Source of the DNA: Phycisphaeraceae bacterium
GTDB taxonomy: Bacteria; Planctomycetota; Phycisphaerae; Phycisphaerales; Phycisphaeraceae
DNA length: 64,000 bases
Reading direction: 5' to 3'
Assembly: GCA_002716625.1 (NCBI GenBank)
Contig: PBAS01000051.1
Coordinates: 1 to 64,000 of the forward strand
The translations under genes were made by a program, and so were the position numbers. The notes beneath the pieces were generated by a model, which saw nothing but the letters and a program-made list of their open reading frames with translations, did no database searches and was not told where the DNA came from. Below, piece after piece: positions 39,059 to 47,689 of this stretch; position 1 is the stretch's first letter; every line of letters starts with the position of its first letter.

Positions 39059-40230
39059 TTGGTTACCTTGACCTGCCATCGGGTCTATCAGGCGACATGA
39101 TGCTGGGATGTCTTGTGGACGCTGGATGGTCAATTAATCAACTAGATCATATGCTTTCGACACTTGGGATTGCACAGACAGGCTGCCAAGTTAATTCTCG
39201 GTCGGTCATGAAGGGTCCTCTTCGCGCCACAAAGGTAGATATTAAAACACCTCATCAACATGTCCACCGGAATTTAGAAGACATTCATCAGATCATCGAC
39301 AAAGCCGACCTTCCGGCGGTTGTCCAAAAACGTGTCTTAGGTGTTTTCACGCGCTTGGCACATGCGGAAGCAAAAGTACATGGAATGGGCGTAGACCAAA
39401 TCCACTTCCATGAAGTCGGTGGACTGGATGCAATCATTGACATTGTCGGCTGCGTCCTTGGCTTGCACGAACTGAACATCGACCGCCTATACGCATCACC
39501 ACCAATGTTAGGCGCCGGGTGGACCAAGAGCATGCACGGACCGATACCACTGCCGGCACCGGCAACACTTGAGTTGCTTGCCGCCGTGTCCGCACCAACG
39601 AGGGTGGCTGGCGATACATCTAGCGGAGAGTTGCTGACGCCGACTGGTGCCGCATTACTGGCAGAACTAACAACTTTTGAACAGCCTGCAATGCAACTGG
39701 GACGAATTGCAATCGGGGCGGGATCGCGTGACACCGAGATGCCGAACATTGCACGTTTATGGCTTGGTGAAATCTTTGAAAATGGACCCATGATTCAGAT
39801 CGAGACTAATATCGATGACATGAACCCGCAGCACTACGCCTCGGTAAGCGATCGTTTATTGACCGCTGGTGCCCGTGATGTATGGCTCACACCCGTACAG
39901 ATGAAGAAGGGTCGGCCGGCCGTTGTTTTGAGTGTACTGGCAGCCCAGGAACACGAGCAAGTTCTGGTTGACTTGATAATGCGCCAGACAACCACCCTTG
40001 GCGTACGGGTTGTCCCGATCCGCCGGCACGAAGCAGTACGTGAAGAATCTTCCGTCGAAACGCCCTACGGTTCAGTACGAACCAAACTAAAATGGATCGA
40101 TGGCCAAATTATTGCAGCAGGACCCGAATATGATGATTGCCTTGCGATAGCGGATAACCTTGGAATTGGTGTCCGGCAAGTCTATGAAGCGGCTTTAACA
40201 GCAGCCCACAAAAGATTTCAGTTGGCTTGA
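39055..40230 (+). CDS. larC: Nickel insertase LarC
   Basis: A 391-residue LarC (DUF111), the CTP-dependent cyclometallase that inserts nickel into the pincer nucleotide. Typical text: DLPSGLSGDMMLGCL at the start, QIHFHEVGGLDAIIDIVG, and the C-terminal IETNIDDMNPQHY and TLGVRVVPIRRHE. In L. plantarum the gene is split and read through by frameshift; here it is one continuous frame. It overlaps larE by four bases and larA by four. Confidence 0.95.
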   Translation: MIGYLDLPSGLSGDMMLGCLVDAGWSINQLDHMLSTLGIAQTGCQVNSRSVMKGPLRATKVDIKTPHQHVHRNLEDIHQIIDKADLPAVVQKRVLGVFTRLAHAEAKVHGMGVDQIHFHEVGGLDAIIDIVGCVLGLHELNIDRLYASPPMLGAGWTKSMHGPIPLPAPATLELLAAVSAPTRVAGDTSSGELLTPTGAALLAELTTFEQPAMQLGRIAIGAGSRDTEMPNIARLWLGEIFENGPMIQIETNIDDMNPQHYASVSDRLLTAGARDVWLTPVQMKKGRPAVVLSVLAAQEHEQVLVDLIMRQTTTLGVRVVPIRRHEAVREESSVETPYGSVRTKLKWIDGQIIAAGPEYDDCLAIADNLGIGVRQVYEAALTAAHKRFQLA

Positions 40231-41594
40231 CAGAGTTAAACCTTATGAACATCACACGAGACCGATCCAAAGTTAGATTGCTTTACGGTCGCAAAGATCT
40301 ATGCATTTCAGTACCCCGGACGGCAACTACACTCACCAGTAAATCCGTCTCGCCACTGGCAAACCCAAACTCAGCTATTCGCAAAGCCTTGAATGCCCCC
40401 ATTGGCACCGCCCCGCTTGCAGAACTGGTTCGACGCAGACGGCCCAAACAGGTGGCAATCACGATCAGCGATATTACACGACCTGTGCCAAATGAACTCA
40501 TTGTAAAACCACTGCTGGATGTACTTCATGCAGCAGGAATCCGGGATGAACAGGTCGTCATCGTTATCGGCACGGGCATGCACCGTCCAAGCACATCACA
40601 AGAGCGTACCGAAATGCTTGGTGTTGACCTGCTAGAACGGTGTGAAGTGATCGATCATTGCGGCGATGATCCTGGTGGGCTTATACAAGTCAGCCAGGAC
40701 CCGCCCGTCTCAATTAATCAACGATTTGCAGAGGCTGATTTCCGGATCGTCACCGGGCTCATTGAACCGCACTTCATGGCTGGATTTTCCGGCGGACGCA
40801 AAGGGGTGTGCCCGGCCTTGGCGGACTGTACAACCGTGCAGCGATTTCACAGCTTTCCAGTCTTGGCTGATCCGAAAAGCAGAACTGGCCTGCTGGATGG
40901 CAATCCCTGCCACACCGAGTCGCTTCGTGTGGCCCGGTTGGTTGGCGTAGACTTTCTTGTCAACGTAGCAATTGATCGAGACCGGGAATTGGCCGGTATT
41001 TATTGTGGCGATCTTGAAAAGGCTCACCTAGTCGGCACTGAACAGGTTGGCAGGTGGAATTCGGTGCAGATTGATCGGACTTACGATCTGATTATCACCC
41101 ACGGTGGTGGTTACCCACTAGACCAAACTTTCTACCAAAGTGTTAAGGGTATCGTGACGCCACTACCTGCTATGCATGACCAGACAACCGTGCTCATCAC
41201 CAGTCACTGTGGCGAAGGAATTGGATCACCACCCTACACAAAGACCATGATGCAGTGGGGGCAGGATTGGCGTGGTTTTATTCAAGCAATATCCACCTCG
41301 CATCATGTGGTGAAGGATCAATGGCAATACCAAATGCACGCTCGAGTATTGTCCAAGATCGGGGTGGAACAACTTCGATTTATAACTGATCAGATTGACA
41401 CCAATACATTAAAGCAACTCGCCGTCAATCCAGTCCTAGGCGAAAAACCAGTTGAACAGCGTTGTCAGCAATTCATCGACAATTTTATTGCTGAGCACCC
41501 ATCGGCTTCCATTGCAGTTTTTCCGGAAGGCCCCTACACCTATCCATTGTCCCTTGGTTTTCTCAATAGCACACCCGAAAGCAGTGCGGCGTGA
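40227..41594 (+). CDS. larA: LarA-family nickel-pincer racemase/epimerase
   Basis: A 455-residue LarA homologue. With the TTG start that overlaps the larC stop (TTGA), the active-site residues are H119 (GTGMHRP), H182 and K192 (EPHFMAGFSGGRK), H208 (RFHSF), and D82/R85 (SDITRP). Their spacing agrees with H108, H174, K184, H200 and D72/R75 of lactate racemase: K192 would carry the pincer adduct. An ATG at 40245 is a possible later start. LarA homologues racemise or epimerise various 2-hydroxyacids, so lactate cannot be assumed. It is preceded by its maturation genes and followed by an AKR-like gene. Confidence 0.92.
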   Translation: MTELNLMNITRDRSKVRLLYGRKDLCISVPRTATTLTSKSVSPLANPNSAIRKALNAPIGTAPLAELVRRRRPKQVAITISDITRPVPNELIVKPLLDVLHAAGIRDEQVVIVIGTGMHRPSTSQERTEMLGVDLLERCEVIDHCGDDPGGLIQVSQDPPVSINQRFAEADFRIVTGLIEPHFMAGFSGGRKGVCPALADCTTVQRFHSFPVLADPKSRTGLLDGNPCHTESLRVARLVGVDFLVNVAIDRDRELAGIYCGDLEKAHLVGTEQVGRWNSVQIDRTYDLIITHGGGYPLDQTFYQSVKGIVTPLPAMHDQTTVLITSHCGEGIGSPPYTKTMMQWGQDWRGFIQAISTSHHVVKDQWQYQMHARVLSKIGVEQLRFITDQIDTNTLKQLAVNPVLGEKPVEQRCQQFIDNFIAEHPSASIAVFPEGPYTYPLSLGFLNSTPESSAA

Positions 41595-42436
41595 CGACGC
41601 CCAATTATGATCACAACATGGCACGCTTTGCCCAATTCCCTGGTTTAGGACAGGTATGCCGATTGGGACTTGCCACGCGGGGCAACACACATCTGGACCT
41701 ACAATCCGTGAATGAAGCAATTCACCGCGGCATCAATTACGTCAACTGGTGTGGCCGCGATGATGGACTTAGCCAGGCGATCGCCTCAATGAATAAGCAA
41801 CAACGCCAAGGACTCTTTATCGCCACGCAATTATCCGCCCGAGATCGTATCGGTGCCGAACGAGAACTGACCAACTATCTGCGACAACTCAAAACCGATT
41901 ACATCGACGTTCTCACATACTACTACGTGGAACATGAAGACGAATGGGAGCGGATCATGGCTCCCGATGGCGCCGCAAAAACCGTGCAACGGGCTAAATT
42001 GGATGGGCGAGTACGGTCCATCGGCCTAACCAGCCACCAACGTTCTTTGGCTGCAACCATTGCACAAAGTGGGCAGCTTGACATGCTCATGATCCGCTAC
42101 AACGCAGCACACCGGGGTGCAGAACAGGATGTATTCCCAATCACCAAGCAACGCGGCATGCCAGTAGTCACCTTCACAGCCCAACGCTGGGGAGCATTGA
42201 TGAAGAACACACCAGATGATCCGCCCAATTATCAACCCCCAATAGGGGCGGCATGGTATCGCTTTGTCCTCTGCCATAAGCAGGTAACGGTGGCTATCAT
42301 GGCGCCCAATGGATGTGACGACCTCGAACAGAACCTGCAGCTATTAGATGATTGGCATAGTTTGGACGCAGATGAGTTCCAGCAAATGCGTGCTCACGGT
42401 GATCGTGTTCGCCGACATGCCGGACACTTTGTCTGA
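41591..42436 (+). CDS. Aldo/keto-reductase-like protein lacking the catalytic tetrad
   Basis: A 281-residue protein with an AKR-type (beta/alpha)8 pattern: NEAIHRGINYVNW, LFIATQLSARDR, YLRQLKTDYIDVL and VRSIGLTSHQ. All four catalytic positions appear changed. The Asp of the usual D-T-A is Asn (YVNW), the Tyr is absent (CGRDDG), the Lys of ATK is Gln (ATQ), and the His of the fourth strand is Tyr (TYYYVE). It starts with GTG overlapping the larA stop (GTGA), so it is co-translated with LarA. It may be a non-catalytic partner, or may have a different chemistry. The alignment is by eye. Confidence 0.72.
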   Translation: MTTPNYDHNMARFAQFPGLGQVCRLGLATRGNTHLDLQSVNEAIHRGINYVNWCGRDDGLSQAIASMNKQQRQGLFIATQLSARDRIGAERELTNYLRQLKTDYIDVLTYYYVEHEDEWERIMAPDGAAKTVQRAKLDGRVRSIGLTSHQRSLAATIAQSGQLDMLMIRYNAAHRGAEQDVFPITKQRGMPVVTFTAQRWGALMKNTPDDPPNYQPPIGAAWYRFVLCHKQVTVAIMAPNGCDDLEQNLQLLDDWHSLDADEFQQMRAHGDRVRRHAGHFV

Positions 42437-42449
42437 TCATTCTACACCG

Positions 42450-42493
42450 CAGGTGGTGCTTTCAAATCTCAATGCAATGGGTAGAACCACCTG
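42450..42493. terminator. Possible bidirectional hairpin between convergent genes
   Basis: Eight-base arms CAGGTGGT (42450-42457) and ACCACCTG (42486-42493) flank a 28-base loop in the gap between the lar operon end and the cyclophilin gene end. The loop is long and there is no clear T tract, so it is a weak candidate for a terminator serving both strands. Confidence 0.35.
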
Positions 42494-42523
42494 TTAAGCG
42501 TTCTTATGGTCGGATCTACTTAT

Positions 42524-43282
42524 TTACTCCACCACAATCGTCGCCTTGTCGATCTTGAGTGGCTTGGATGTTGTGCCGTCGCGACTGCCATACTTCTCAA
42601 GTTCCTTGACGGTATCCATTCCAGAAACCACCTCGCCAAAAATAGAGTGCTTGTCATCGAGCCAATCCGTGGGCACGAAAGTTAGAAAAAACTGGCTGCC
42701 ATCCGTACCGGGCCCCGCGTTCGCCATACTCAACAGGCCCGCTCGGTCATGCCGAACAGAAGAATCGAACTCGCCATCATATTTGTACCCTGGCCCACCG
42801 GTGCCTGTACCCAGTGGGCAACCGCCCTGTGCCATGAAGCCAGAAATCACGCGATGAAAGCTGAGCCCGTCATAGAAGCCCAACTCCGTAAGATAGATGG
42901 TGCTCGTGACGTGCATGGGGGCCACATCGTGCATTAGCTTAATCCGGATCGGCCCGATGTTGGTTTCCATTACCCAATAGTAATTCTGGCCCTCGCCAAA
43001 TGACACGGGGGTTGGCTTGGGCAAACCCAGCCGCCATTGCTGGGAGGTATGGTCGATATTGTTTGTTTCGATAAAGTTACGGATCTGTGTGAGGGCATCT
43101 GTGGACACACTATTTCCTTCGGTTGGAGGTGATAATTGGGGCTCCATAACCTCGCCATTTTGATTCACATTAAGATCCGAATGATCTGATTCACCGCAGT
43201 TTGGCAATACGATGACCAGCCCGACCACCATCATAGCTAGCAACCAACGCTCGAATCTCAACAAAGGTCCTTTGGCATGCAT
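42524..43282 (-). CDS. Cyclophilin-type peptidyl-prolyl isomerase, lipoprotein
   Basis: About 252 residues from the ATG at 43282; the open frame runs further upstream but that part overlaps the divergent mscS start region. The signal ends in LVIVLPNCG, a lipobox-like site, so it is likely an envelope lipoprotein. The cyclophilin domain occupies the C-terminal 170 residues: FHRVISGFMAQGGCPLGTGTG, SMANAGPGTDGSQFFLTF and WLDDKHSIFGEVVSGMD. The catalytic Arg (FHRVI) and Phe/Gln site are present. Role: folding of exported proteins. Confidence 0.9.
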   Translation of the reverse strand: MHAKGPLLRFERWLLAMMVVGLVIVLPNCGESDHSDLNVNQNGEVMEPQLSPPTEGNSVSTDALTQIRNFIETNNIDHTSQQWRLGLPKPTPVSFGEGQNYYWVMETNIGPIRIKLMHDVAPMHVTSTIYLTELGFYDGLSFHRVISGFMAQGGCPLGTGTGGPGYKYDGEFDSSVRHDRAGLLSMANAGPGTDGSQFFLTFVPTDWLDDKHSIFGEVVSGMDTVKELEKYGSRDGTTSKPLKIDKATIVVE

Positions 43283-43501
43283 CAGTTTTTCATGGATCCC
43301 AGGCAAAGCAAGGGGGAGCACATATAGCAACACAACAACTGCCGTTATAGCATAAATCAGATATGATGTTCCCCTTAGGCACCTCCTGAGAGGCTGACAA
43401 AGTAAATCCGCTTTGCTCCACGATTGCCATTTGAAATTCACAGCAGGAGATTTCCCCAACCCAATTGGCGCCGCACCCATATCTTGGCAGACTAGGGCAG
43501 C

Positions 43502-44404
43502 ATGATGTGGCAAGAAATCTGGAACAAAAGGCTATTTGAGATTACTGACGGGCAGACGATCAGCGTCAGCCAGATCATATTGGCAGGTGCGCTGCTCTTA
43601 TCAGGCATTGCCCTTAGCCTGCTCATCTCCCGCCTGATCGAATACCGGCTTAAAAAAACACGGATTGACCGAGGCCTTGCGCACACGGTCCAGAAGGTCC
43701 TGTTTTACACCATGTTGGTGATCGTGGCGCTTACCGTATTGCATATGCTTAACATCCCAATCACCATGTTTGCCGTGGCAGGAGGCGCCCTGGCCATTGG
43801 TGTAGGTTTCGGTGCTCAAAATATCATCAATAATTTCATCAGTGGTTGGATCCTGACTGCCGAACGTCCAGTGCGAGTAGGTGATCTGGTAGAGGTGGGC
43901 TCAAATCTTGGCCGTATCGAATCGATTGGCACACGTTGCACTCACATCAGGCGAACTGATGGGATTGACATGATGGTCCCCAATAGTGTGATCCTTGAAC
44001 GCACTGTGGTTAACTGGACACTTATCGACCACGATATCCGAACATCTGTTCGTATTGGTGTGCAATATGGGTCACCCACCGACCAAGTTGCCAAGTTATT
44101 GCGCCAAGCTGCCGACAAACACGACCAAATTCTAGATTCGCCAGATCCAATAGTCATATTTGAGGATTTCGGGGATAATGCGCTTATTTTTGATGTGTTT
44201 TTCTGGTGTCATGTGGAATCCGAAATGGCATTACGCCTGATACGTAGTGACTTGCGATTCCATATTGACAAGCAATTTTCAGATGCAGGAATTGTCATTG
44301 CCTTTCCACAGCAGGACACACACCTGGATACACCCGTGCCGCTTGATGTCCGATTAATTTCAACTTCAAACACCGTTACGGGATCCATTGATCAACATGA
44401 CTGA
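43502..44404 (+). CDS. Small-conductance mechanosensitive channel (MscS family)
   Basis: A 300-residue MscS-type channel releasing solutes on hypo-osmotic shock. It has two N-terminal membrane helices and a pore helix with the Gly/Ala pattern AVAGGALAIGVGFGAQNIINN, then the beta domain SGWILTAERPVRVGDLVEV and the C-terminal cage region. Length is close to E. coli MscS. It is divergent from the cyclophilin gene. The tail after about residue 275 is poorly conserved. Confidence 0.93.
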   Translation: MMWQEIWNKRLFEITDGQTISVSQIILAGALLLSGIALSLLISRLIEYRLKKTRIDRGLAHTVQKVLFYTMLVIVALTVLHMLNIPITMFAVAGGALAIGVGFGAQNIINNFISGWILTAERPVRVGDLVEVGSNLGRIESIGTRCTHIRRTDGIDMMVPNSVILERTVVNWTLIDHDIRTSVRIGVQYGSPTDQVAKLLRQAADKHDQILDSPDPIVIFEDFGDNALIFDVFFWCHVESEMALRLIRSDLRFHIDKQFSDAGIVIAFPQQDTHLDTPVPLDVRLISTSNTVTGSIDQHD

Positions 44405-44542
44405 CTTACACCATATCATGCCCGACCAAATCTATTTCCCAACCTAATCTACAATCATGGATACCCAGCAGTTCATATCATCCACCATTCACTCCGTTTG
44501 GGGTTGCATATATCTCCCCGTTTGTTATGTTAGGCCTAGTGA

Positions 44543-44831
44543 TCAACAGGTATCCATGCTGTCGTGTAGGCCACCTGCCCAACAGCGCGGATCAAGAAGA
44601 GGAAGTGTGGTGATTGGCCTGCGGAATCGACCCTTGATCGATTAGGATTAGACACACCATGTCTGTTCATGCAGGGCTAAAATTCCACCGCGGACGCGCC
44701 GCCGTAATGGACTAGCCTTTTCATAAAAAAGGCGGCGGGTGACTGATCATGCCACTGTCAGGTCTGCAACGGACCTAACGGGAAGGCAGTCAACCCAGCA
44801 AAAGCCCTAAGCCGGAAGACCTGCCTGTTGA
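44543..44831 (+). ncRNA. Cobalamin riboswitch
   Basis: All main parts of a btuB-type cobalamin riboswitch are visible. P1 is a perfect eight-base helix, TCAACAGG (44543-44550) with CCTGTTGA (44824-44831). The B12 box AAGCCGGAAGACCTGCC is at 44809-44825, GGGAAGG at 44780-44786 and CACTGTC before it. The J/P3-P5 core AATTCCACCGCGGACGCGCC runs into GCCGT at 44681-44705. Between the AAGAGGAAG stretch (about 44597) and that core is an unusually long insert with short hairpins. The strands of P3 and P4 are not fully assigned by eye. B12 binding normally represses the downstream gene, here a PEP-CTERM protein. Confidence 0.87.
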
Positions 44832-44918
44832 GACCGACACGTGTCCTCGCGAAACGGGGCGCAGCCGGCTCGACTGTTCAATTCTTATAGAACAGCACCC
44901 GATCAAGCTGCTTGACCT

Positions 44919-44940
44919 ATTTCGTCAGGACGAAATTATT
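44919..44940 (+). terminator. Possible riboswitch expression-platform hairpin
   Basis: ATTTCGTC (44919-44926) and GACGAAAT (44929-44936) are perfect complements. With a four-base loop, seven pairs form, followed by TATTCTTGTT. It resembles an intrinsic terminator, but the T tract is interrupted and the stem is AT-rich, so it may instead be a pausing or alternative element of the riboswitch. Confidence 0.4.
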
Positions 44941-44958
44941 CTTGTTCGATGGAGAAAC

Positions 44959-44984
44959 ACTCTGCGCGAATCAGAGTATGGAGG
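44959..44984 (+). promoter_or_regulatory. Hairpin abutting a strong ribosome-binding site
   Basis: ACTCTG (44959-44964) pairs with CAGAGT (44972-44977), and the GGAGG site (44980-44984) follows two bases later, six bases before the ATG at 44991. A helix so close to the ribosome site suggests translational control as the riboswitch output. Confidence 0.45.
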
Positions 44985-44990
44985 TAAACG

Positions 44991-45989
44991 ATGGGTAAGG
45001 CGAATCAAGTATGGGCAGGAATATTAGCGGTAAGTATCTATCTGTCAGCGGTGCATATTGCAGTTGCAGCCCCGGTGGTTCTTCTCGATGAAACATTTGG
45101 TGATGATCCAATTTTACAGTTGCGAGCTTCGGTAGTTGATGACCGGGCACCTGATTCACGGTTCAGCCATTCAGCCCAAGATGGTTCACTGACCACCTTC
45201 TATCACTCGGGACTACCAACCACAAAACTTCGATGGCCTTTGCCACGGACTCTTCATGAACATGACAGCTTTTCAATGATGGTCAGCTATAAGATCGTCA
45301 ATGACATCCATTATGCGGCGGACAATACGGGCGGTTTGTCCCAGATTTCCTTTGGACTGGAAAACAGCATGACCACGGGGTCCAACCGAACCGGAAGCCT
45401 TGATTCAGGATATGCCAGCGACACCTATGACCTGATCTCATTGGATTACTTTCCAACAAATCATCCTGACTTTGATACGGTCACTCTTACCCCCACGGTG
45501 ATTGCCAGCCAGGGATTGAACAGTCAGGATGCTTTCCATGGATTCTTTGCCCCATTTGGATCCGAAAGTGTCATCACCGAACCGCGTGAGGTTGGCATAC
45601 TCGATTTAGATACAACATACACGGTCACAATGGATCATGATGGCTCGACCGGACAAGTCACCGTCACTTTATCCGATCCAGCTGGACCAGTTGTTATCAA
45701 CCAACGTGGTCTGAGTGGCGTCATCGGGGGGGGGGACGGAGACATATTCACCATCCAGCATGATCTACAAGCCGAATTCTCAGTCGATGTATTCTCACTG
45801 CTGTTATGGGCTGACGGCTTTGATACTCAATTCAGCAATGCAGGTGCACACTCGCTAATTGCTAACGTTGCATTCAAGCATATAAAGGTTGCCTTGGTAC
45901 CGGAACCAGCCAGTCTTGGACTTGCAATAGGCTTGGCAATAATCCTGCTCTACAACAGAGCGGGCAGACAGCAAAAAACGTGTGTGTAA
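44991..45989 (+). CDS. PEP-CTERM secreted protein under cobalamin riboswitch
   Basis: A 332-residue exported protein. It has an N-terminal Sec signal (VWAGILAVSIYLSAVHIAVA, cleavage after VAA) and, at the C-terminus, VPEPASLG, a hydrophobic helix and a basic end (NRAGRQQK), the PEP-CTERM sorting signal recognised by exosortase. The body is beta-rich with few Cys and resembles extracellular adhesin or lectin-like domains, but I cannot assign a family. A G run (45727-45734) is in frame. It is the first gene after the cobalamin riboswitch, so it is presumably made when B12 is scarce. The prepilin-like gene follows 40 bases after its stop. Confidence 0.85.
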   Translation: MGKANQVWAGILAVSIYLSAVHIAVAAPVVLLDETFGDDPILQLRASVVDDRAPDSRFSHSAQDGSLTTFYHSGLPTTKLRWPLPRTLHEHDSFSMMVSYKIVNDIHYAADNTGGLSQISFGLENSMTTGSNRTGSLDSGYASDTYDLISLDYFPTNHPDFDTVTLTPTVIASQGLNSQDAFHGFFAPFGSESVITEPREVGILDLDTTYTVTMDHDGSTGQVTVTLSDPAGPVVINQRGLSGVIGGGDGDIFTIQHDLQAEFSVDVFSLLLWADGFDTQFSNAGAHSLIANVAFKHIKVALVPEPASLGLAIGLAIILLYNRAGRQQKTCV

Positions 45990-46029
45990 CTGTATCACAT
46001 GTGCTAATGGCTTCAGATTGGACCCTCCC

Positions 46030-46776
46030 GTGAAGTATCGAGCAAAGGCATTCACACTGATCGAATTAATGGTTTCCGTTACGATCGTCACCCTACTGAT
46101 AGGCCTGCTCCTTTCGGCAGTTGGTGCCGCTCAGCGTAACGGACAACGAGCTACCTGCCTTAGCAATCTGCACCAGGCGGGGCTCGCCACCTCCATGTAT
46201 CTGGCTGAATACAAGGGACAGTTCTGGCGATACTTTTCTACCATCCCTGATGGGCGATTATGGTGGTTTGGCTACGAACCAAATGGCCCCGGCCATGGTA
46301 CCGGACGTTCACTAGATACCAATCGTGGTGTTTTAAGTGCATACCTTCAAGCCGCCGGCGGTGAACTACAGTGCCCGACTTTCCCTTATGACGACCCGCA
46401 GTTTTATGCCAAGTTTGACCGTCGAGCAGCCAGCTATGGCTACAACCTCAAACTGGGCTCAGCAAGCCAGTCACGAGACCCCAGGCATCTCGATCATTTC
46501 ATGGGCCGTGCCCATCGTGTGGTTGTCTTTGCCGATGCGATCCACTTCGATCATAACCCCGGCTTCAACGAAGGGCATTACATTACGATCAACCCCAATG
46601 TCCGCGTACGATCTGGCTATGCTCATTTTCGCCATGACCTGATGGCGCATGTGCTGATGGTCGATGGCCATGTTGAATCGCAGACTCATCAAGGGCAATA
46701 CCATCGCGAAATAGCCGGCGGTCTGGCAGCAAACCTCAGGTCACCTGATGGTTCTGATGCGATCTACGGCAACTGA
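46030..46776 (+). CDS. Prepilin-like protein with H-X9-DG motif
   Basis: About 248 residues from a GTG at 46030; the frame opens at 45982, overlapping the PEP-CTERM gene. The type IV pilin/pseudopilin signal AKAFTLIELMVSVTIVTLLI is perfect, with prepilin peptidase cleavage before Phe and Glu at position five. The C-terminal region has the H-X9-DG motif (H, nine residues, then DG in DLMAHVLMVDGH) seen in the large planctomycete prepilin-processing-associated family (DUF1559-like). These proteins are thought to be surface or secretion components. It is probably co-transcribed with the PEP-CTERM gene and so also under B12 control. Confidence 0.85.
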   Translation: MKYRAKAFTLIELMVSVTIVTLLIGLLLSAVGAAQRNGQRATCLSNLHQAGLATSMYLAEYKGQFWRYFSTIPDGRLWWFGYEPNGPGHGTGRSLDTNRGVLSAYLQAAGGELQCPTFPYDDPQFYAKFDRRAASYGYNLKLGSASQSRDPRHLDHFMGRAHRVVVFADAIHFDHNPGFNEGHYITINPNVRVRSGYAHFRHDLMAHVLMVDGHVESQTHQGQYHREIAGGLAANLRSPDGSDAIYGN

Positions 46777-46957
46777 TATCATCATTCGCAATGTGCAGCC
46801 GCTATCAACTGTCCGTACCCAAACAGAATTCACGAGATGGTTTAACCATTCGCACATTGGATTGGTTGGGCTGGGGTTTTACGTCACCATTCCCCAAGGG
46901 AAATAGCATGGTTTTTAATACCCGCAGCGAAACGATCCTTCACCGCCGCAATGGTAA

Positions 46958-47689
46958 CCACACTTAAACCATCGCTGCATATTTCCACTGACCGGAGCCA
47001 TCGAGTGGCAACACCAATTCAACAGGACCACCGGAAAAATCACCAAGATGCCCCAAGTTATTCAATTGGTCCATGGCGGACTAGGGGCGATCGCCGAAAT
47101 ATATGATCCCGAACAACACCGCTGCTCAATGCTCACATGCAAGGCCAACCTATGGTGGCAGAAAACACATAATGCCGCCCCAGACAATCCTAGAATGGTC
47201 TGTTTCCTGAAAAATGAAGGAGAAATCAGATCCTGGCTGAATCCGAACCAGCACATTCAACATATCCAACCACTTCTAAGACCTACCCCAACAAACTGGT
47301 TCAAATGCCAACCCCTGAGTTCCAGACTCAGCAGGCAGTTGAACTTGTTCTCCATCTGAATTTATTCCGCATAACATCCATGCAGACAGACTCGAAACAG
47401 CATTCCCAAAACCGATGGCGTAGTCATGATGGTCCATCACAATGCTCCAGTTCTCAATCCAAACCGGGGCTGGACATCCTTGCCACAACCACAATAACTG
47501 TTGGCACAACTCATATGAGCGTATTATGGATGCAGCATACACTTCATGAAGTCACTGGATGGTGAATCTGTGGCGCTTGATAACTGGTCGAGCCCAAGAA
47601 TTGCCCAAACCTATCGTGGACTTATGAAGGAACATCTCGATTTTGATGCACAGATTACTGAACGACTTCAAACATTGGAATATGTGTAA
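46958..47689 (+). pseudogene. Decayed coding stretch of unknown family
   Basis: No intact gene is present in the 946 bases between the prepilin-like and GT-C-like genes, but coding-like pieces on the plus strand switch frames. From about 46958 to 47359 a frame reads LTGAIEWQHQFNRTTGKI and LVHGGLGAIAEIYDPEQHRC. Later, one frame reads HNSYERIMDAAY to 47545, and another (47546-47689) reads ALDNWSSPRIAQTYRGLM and ends LQTLEYV. The parts may be one broken gene. I do not recognise the family. The earlier 180 bases hold nothing readable. Confidence 0.4.

Noticed and set aside
43283-43513. 77-residue N-terminal extension with a membrane segment on the cyclophilin
   Set aside because: It overlaps the divergent mscS start, while the ATG at 43282 gives a neat lipoprotein signal; the extension is more likely upstream DNA that happens to be open.
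45725-45736. G-run frameshift in the PEP-CTERM gene
   Set aside because: A run of G (GGGGGGGG) is present, but the frame stays open through it to a perfect PEP-CTERM tail, so the gene is intact as read.
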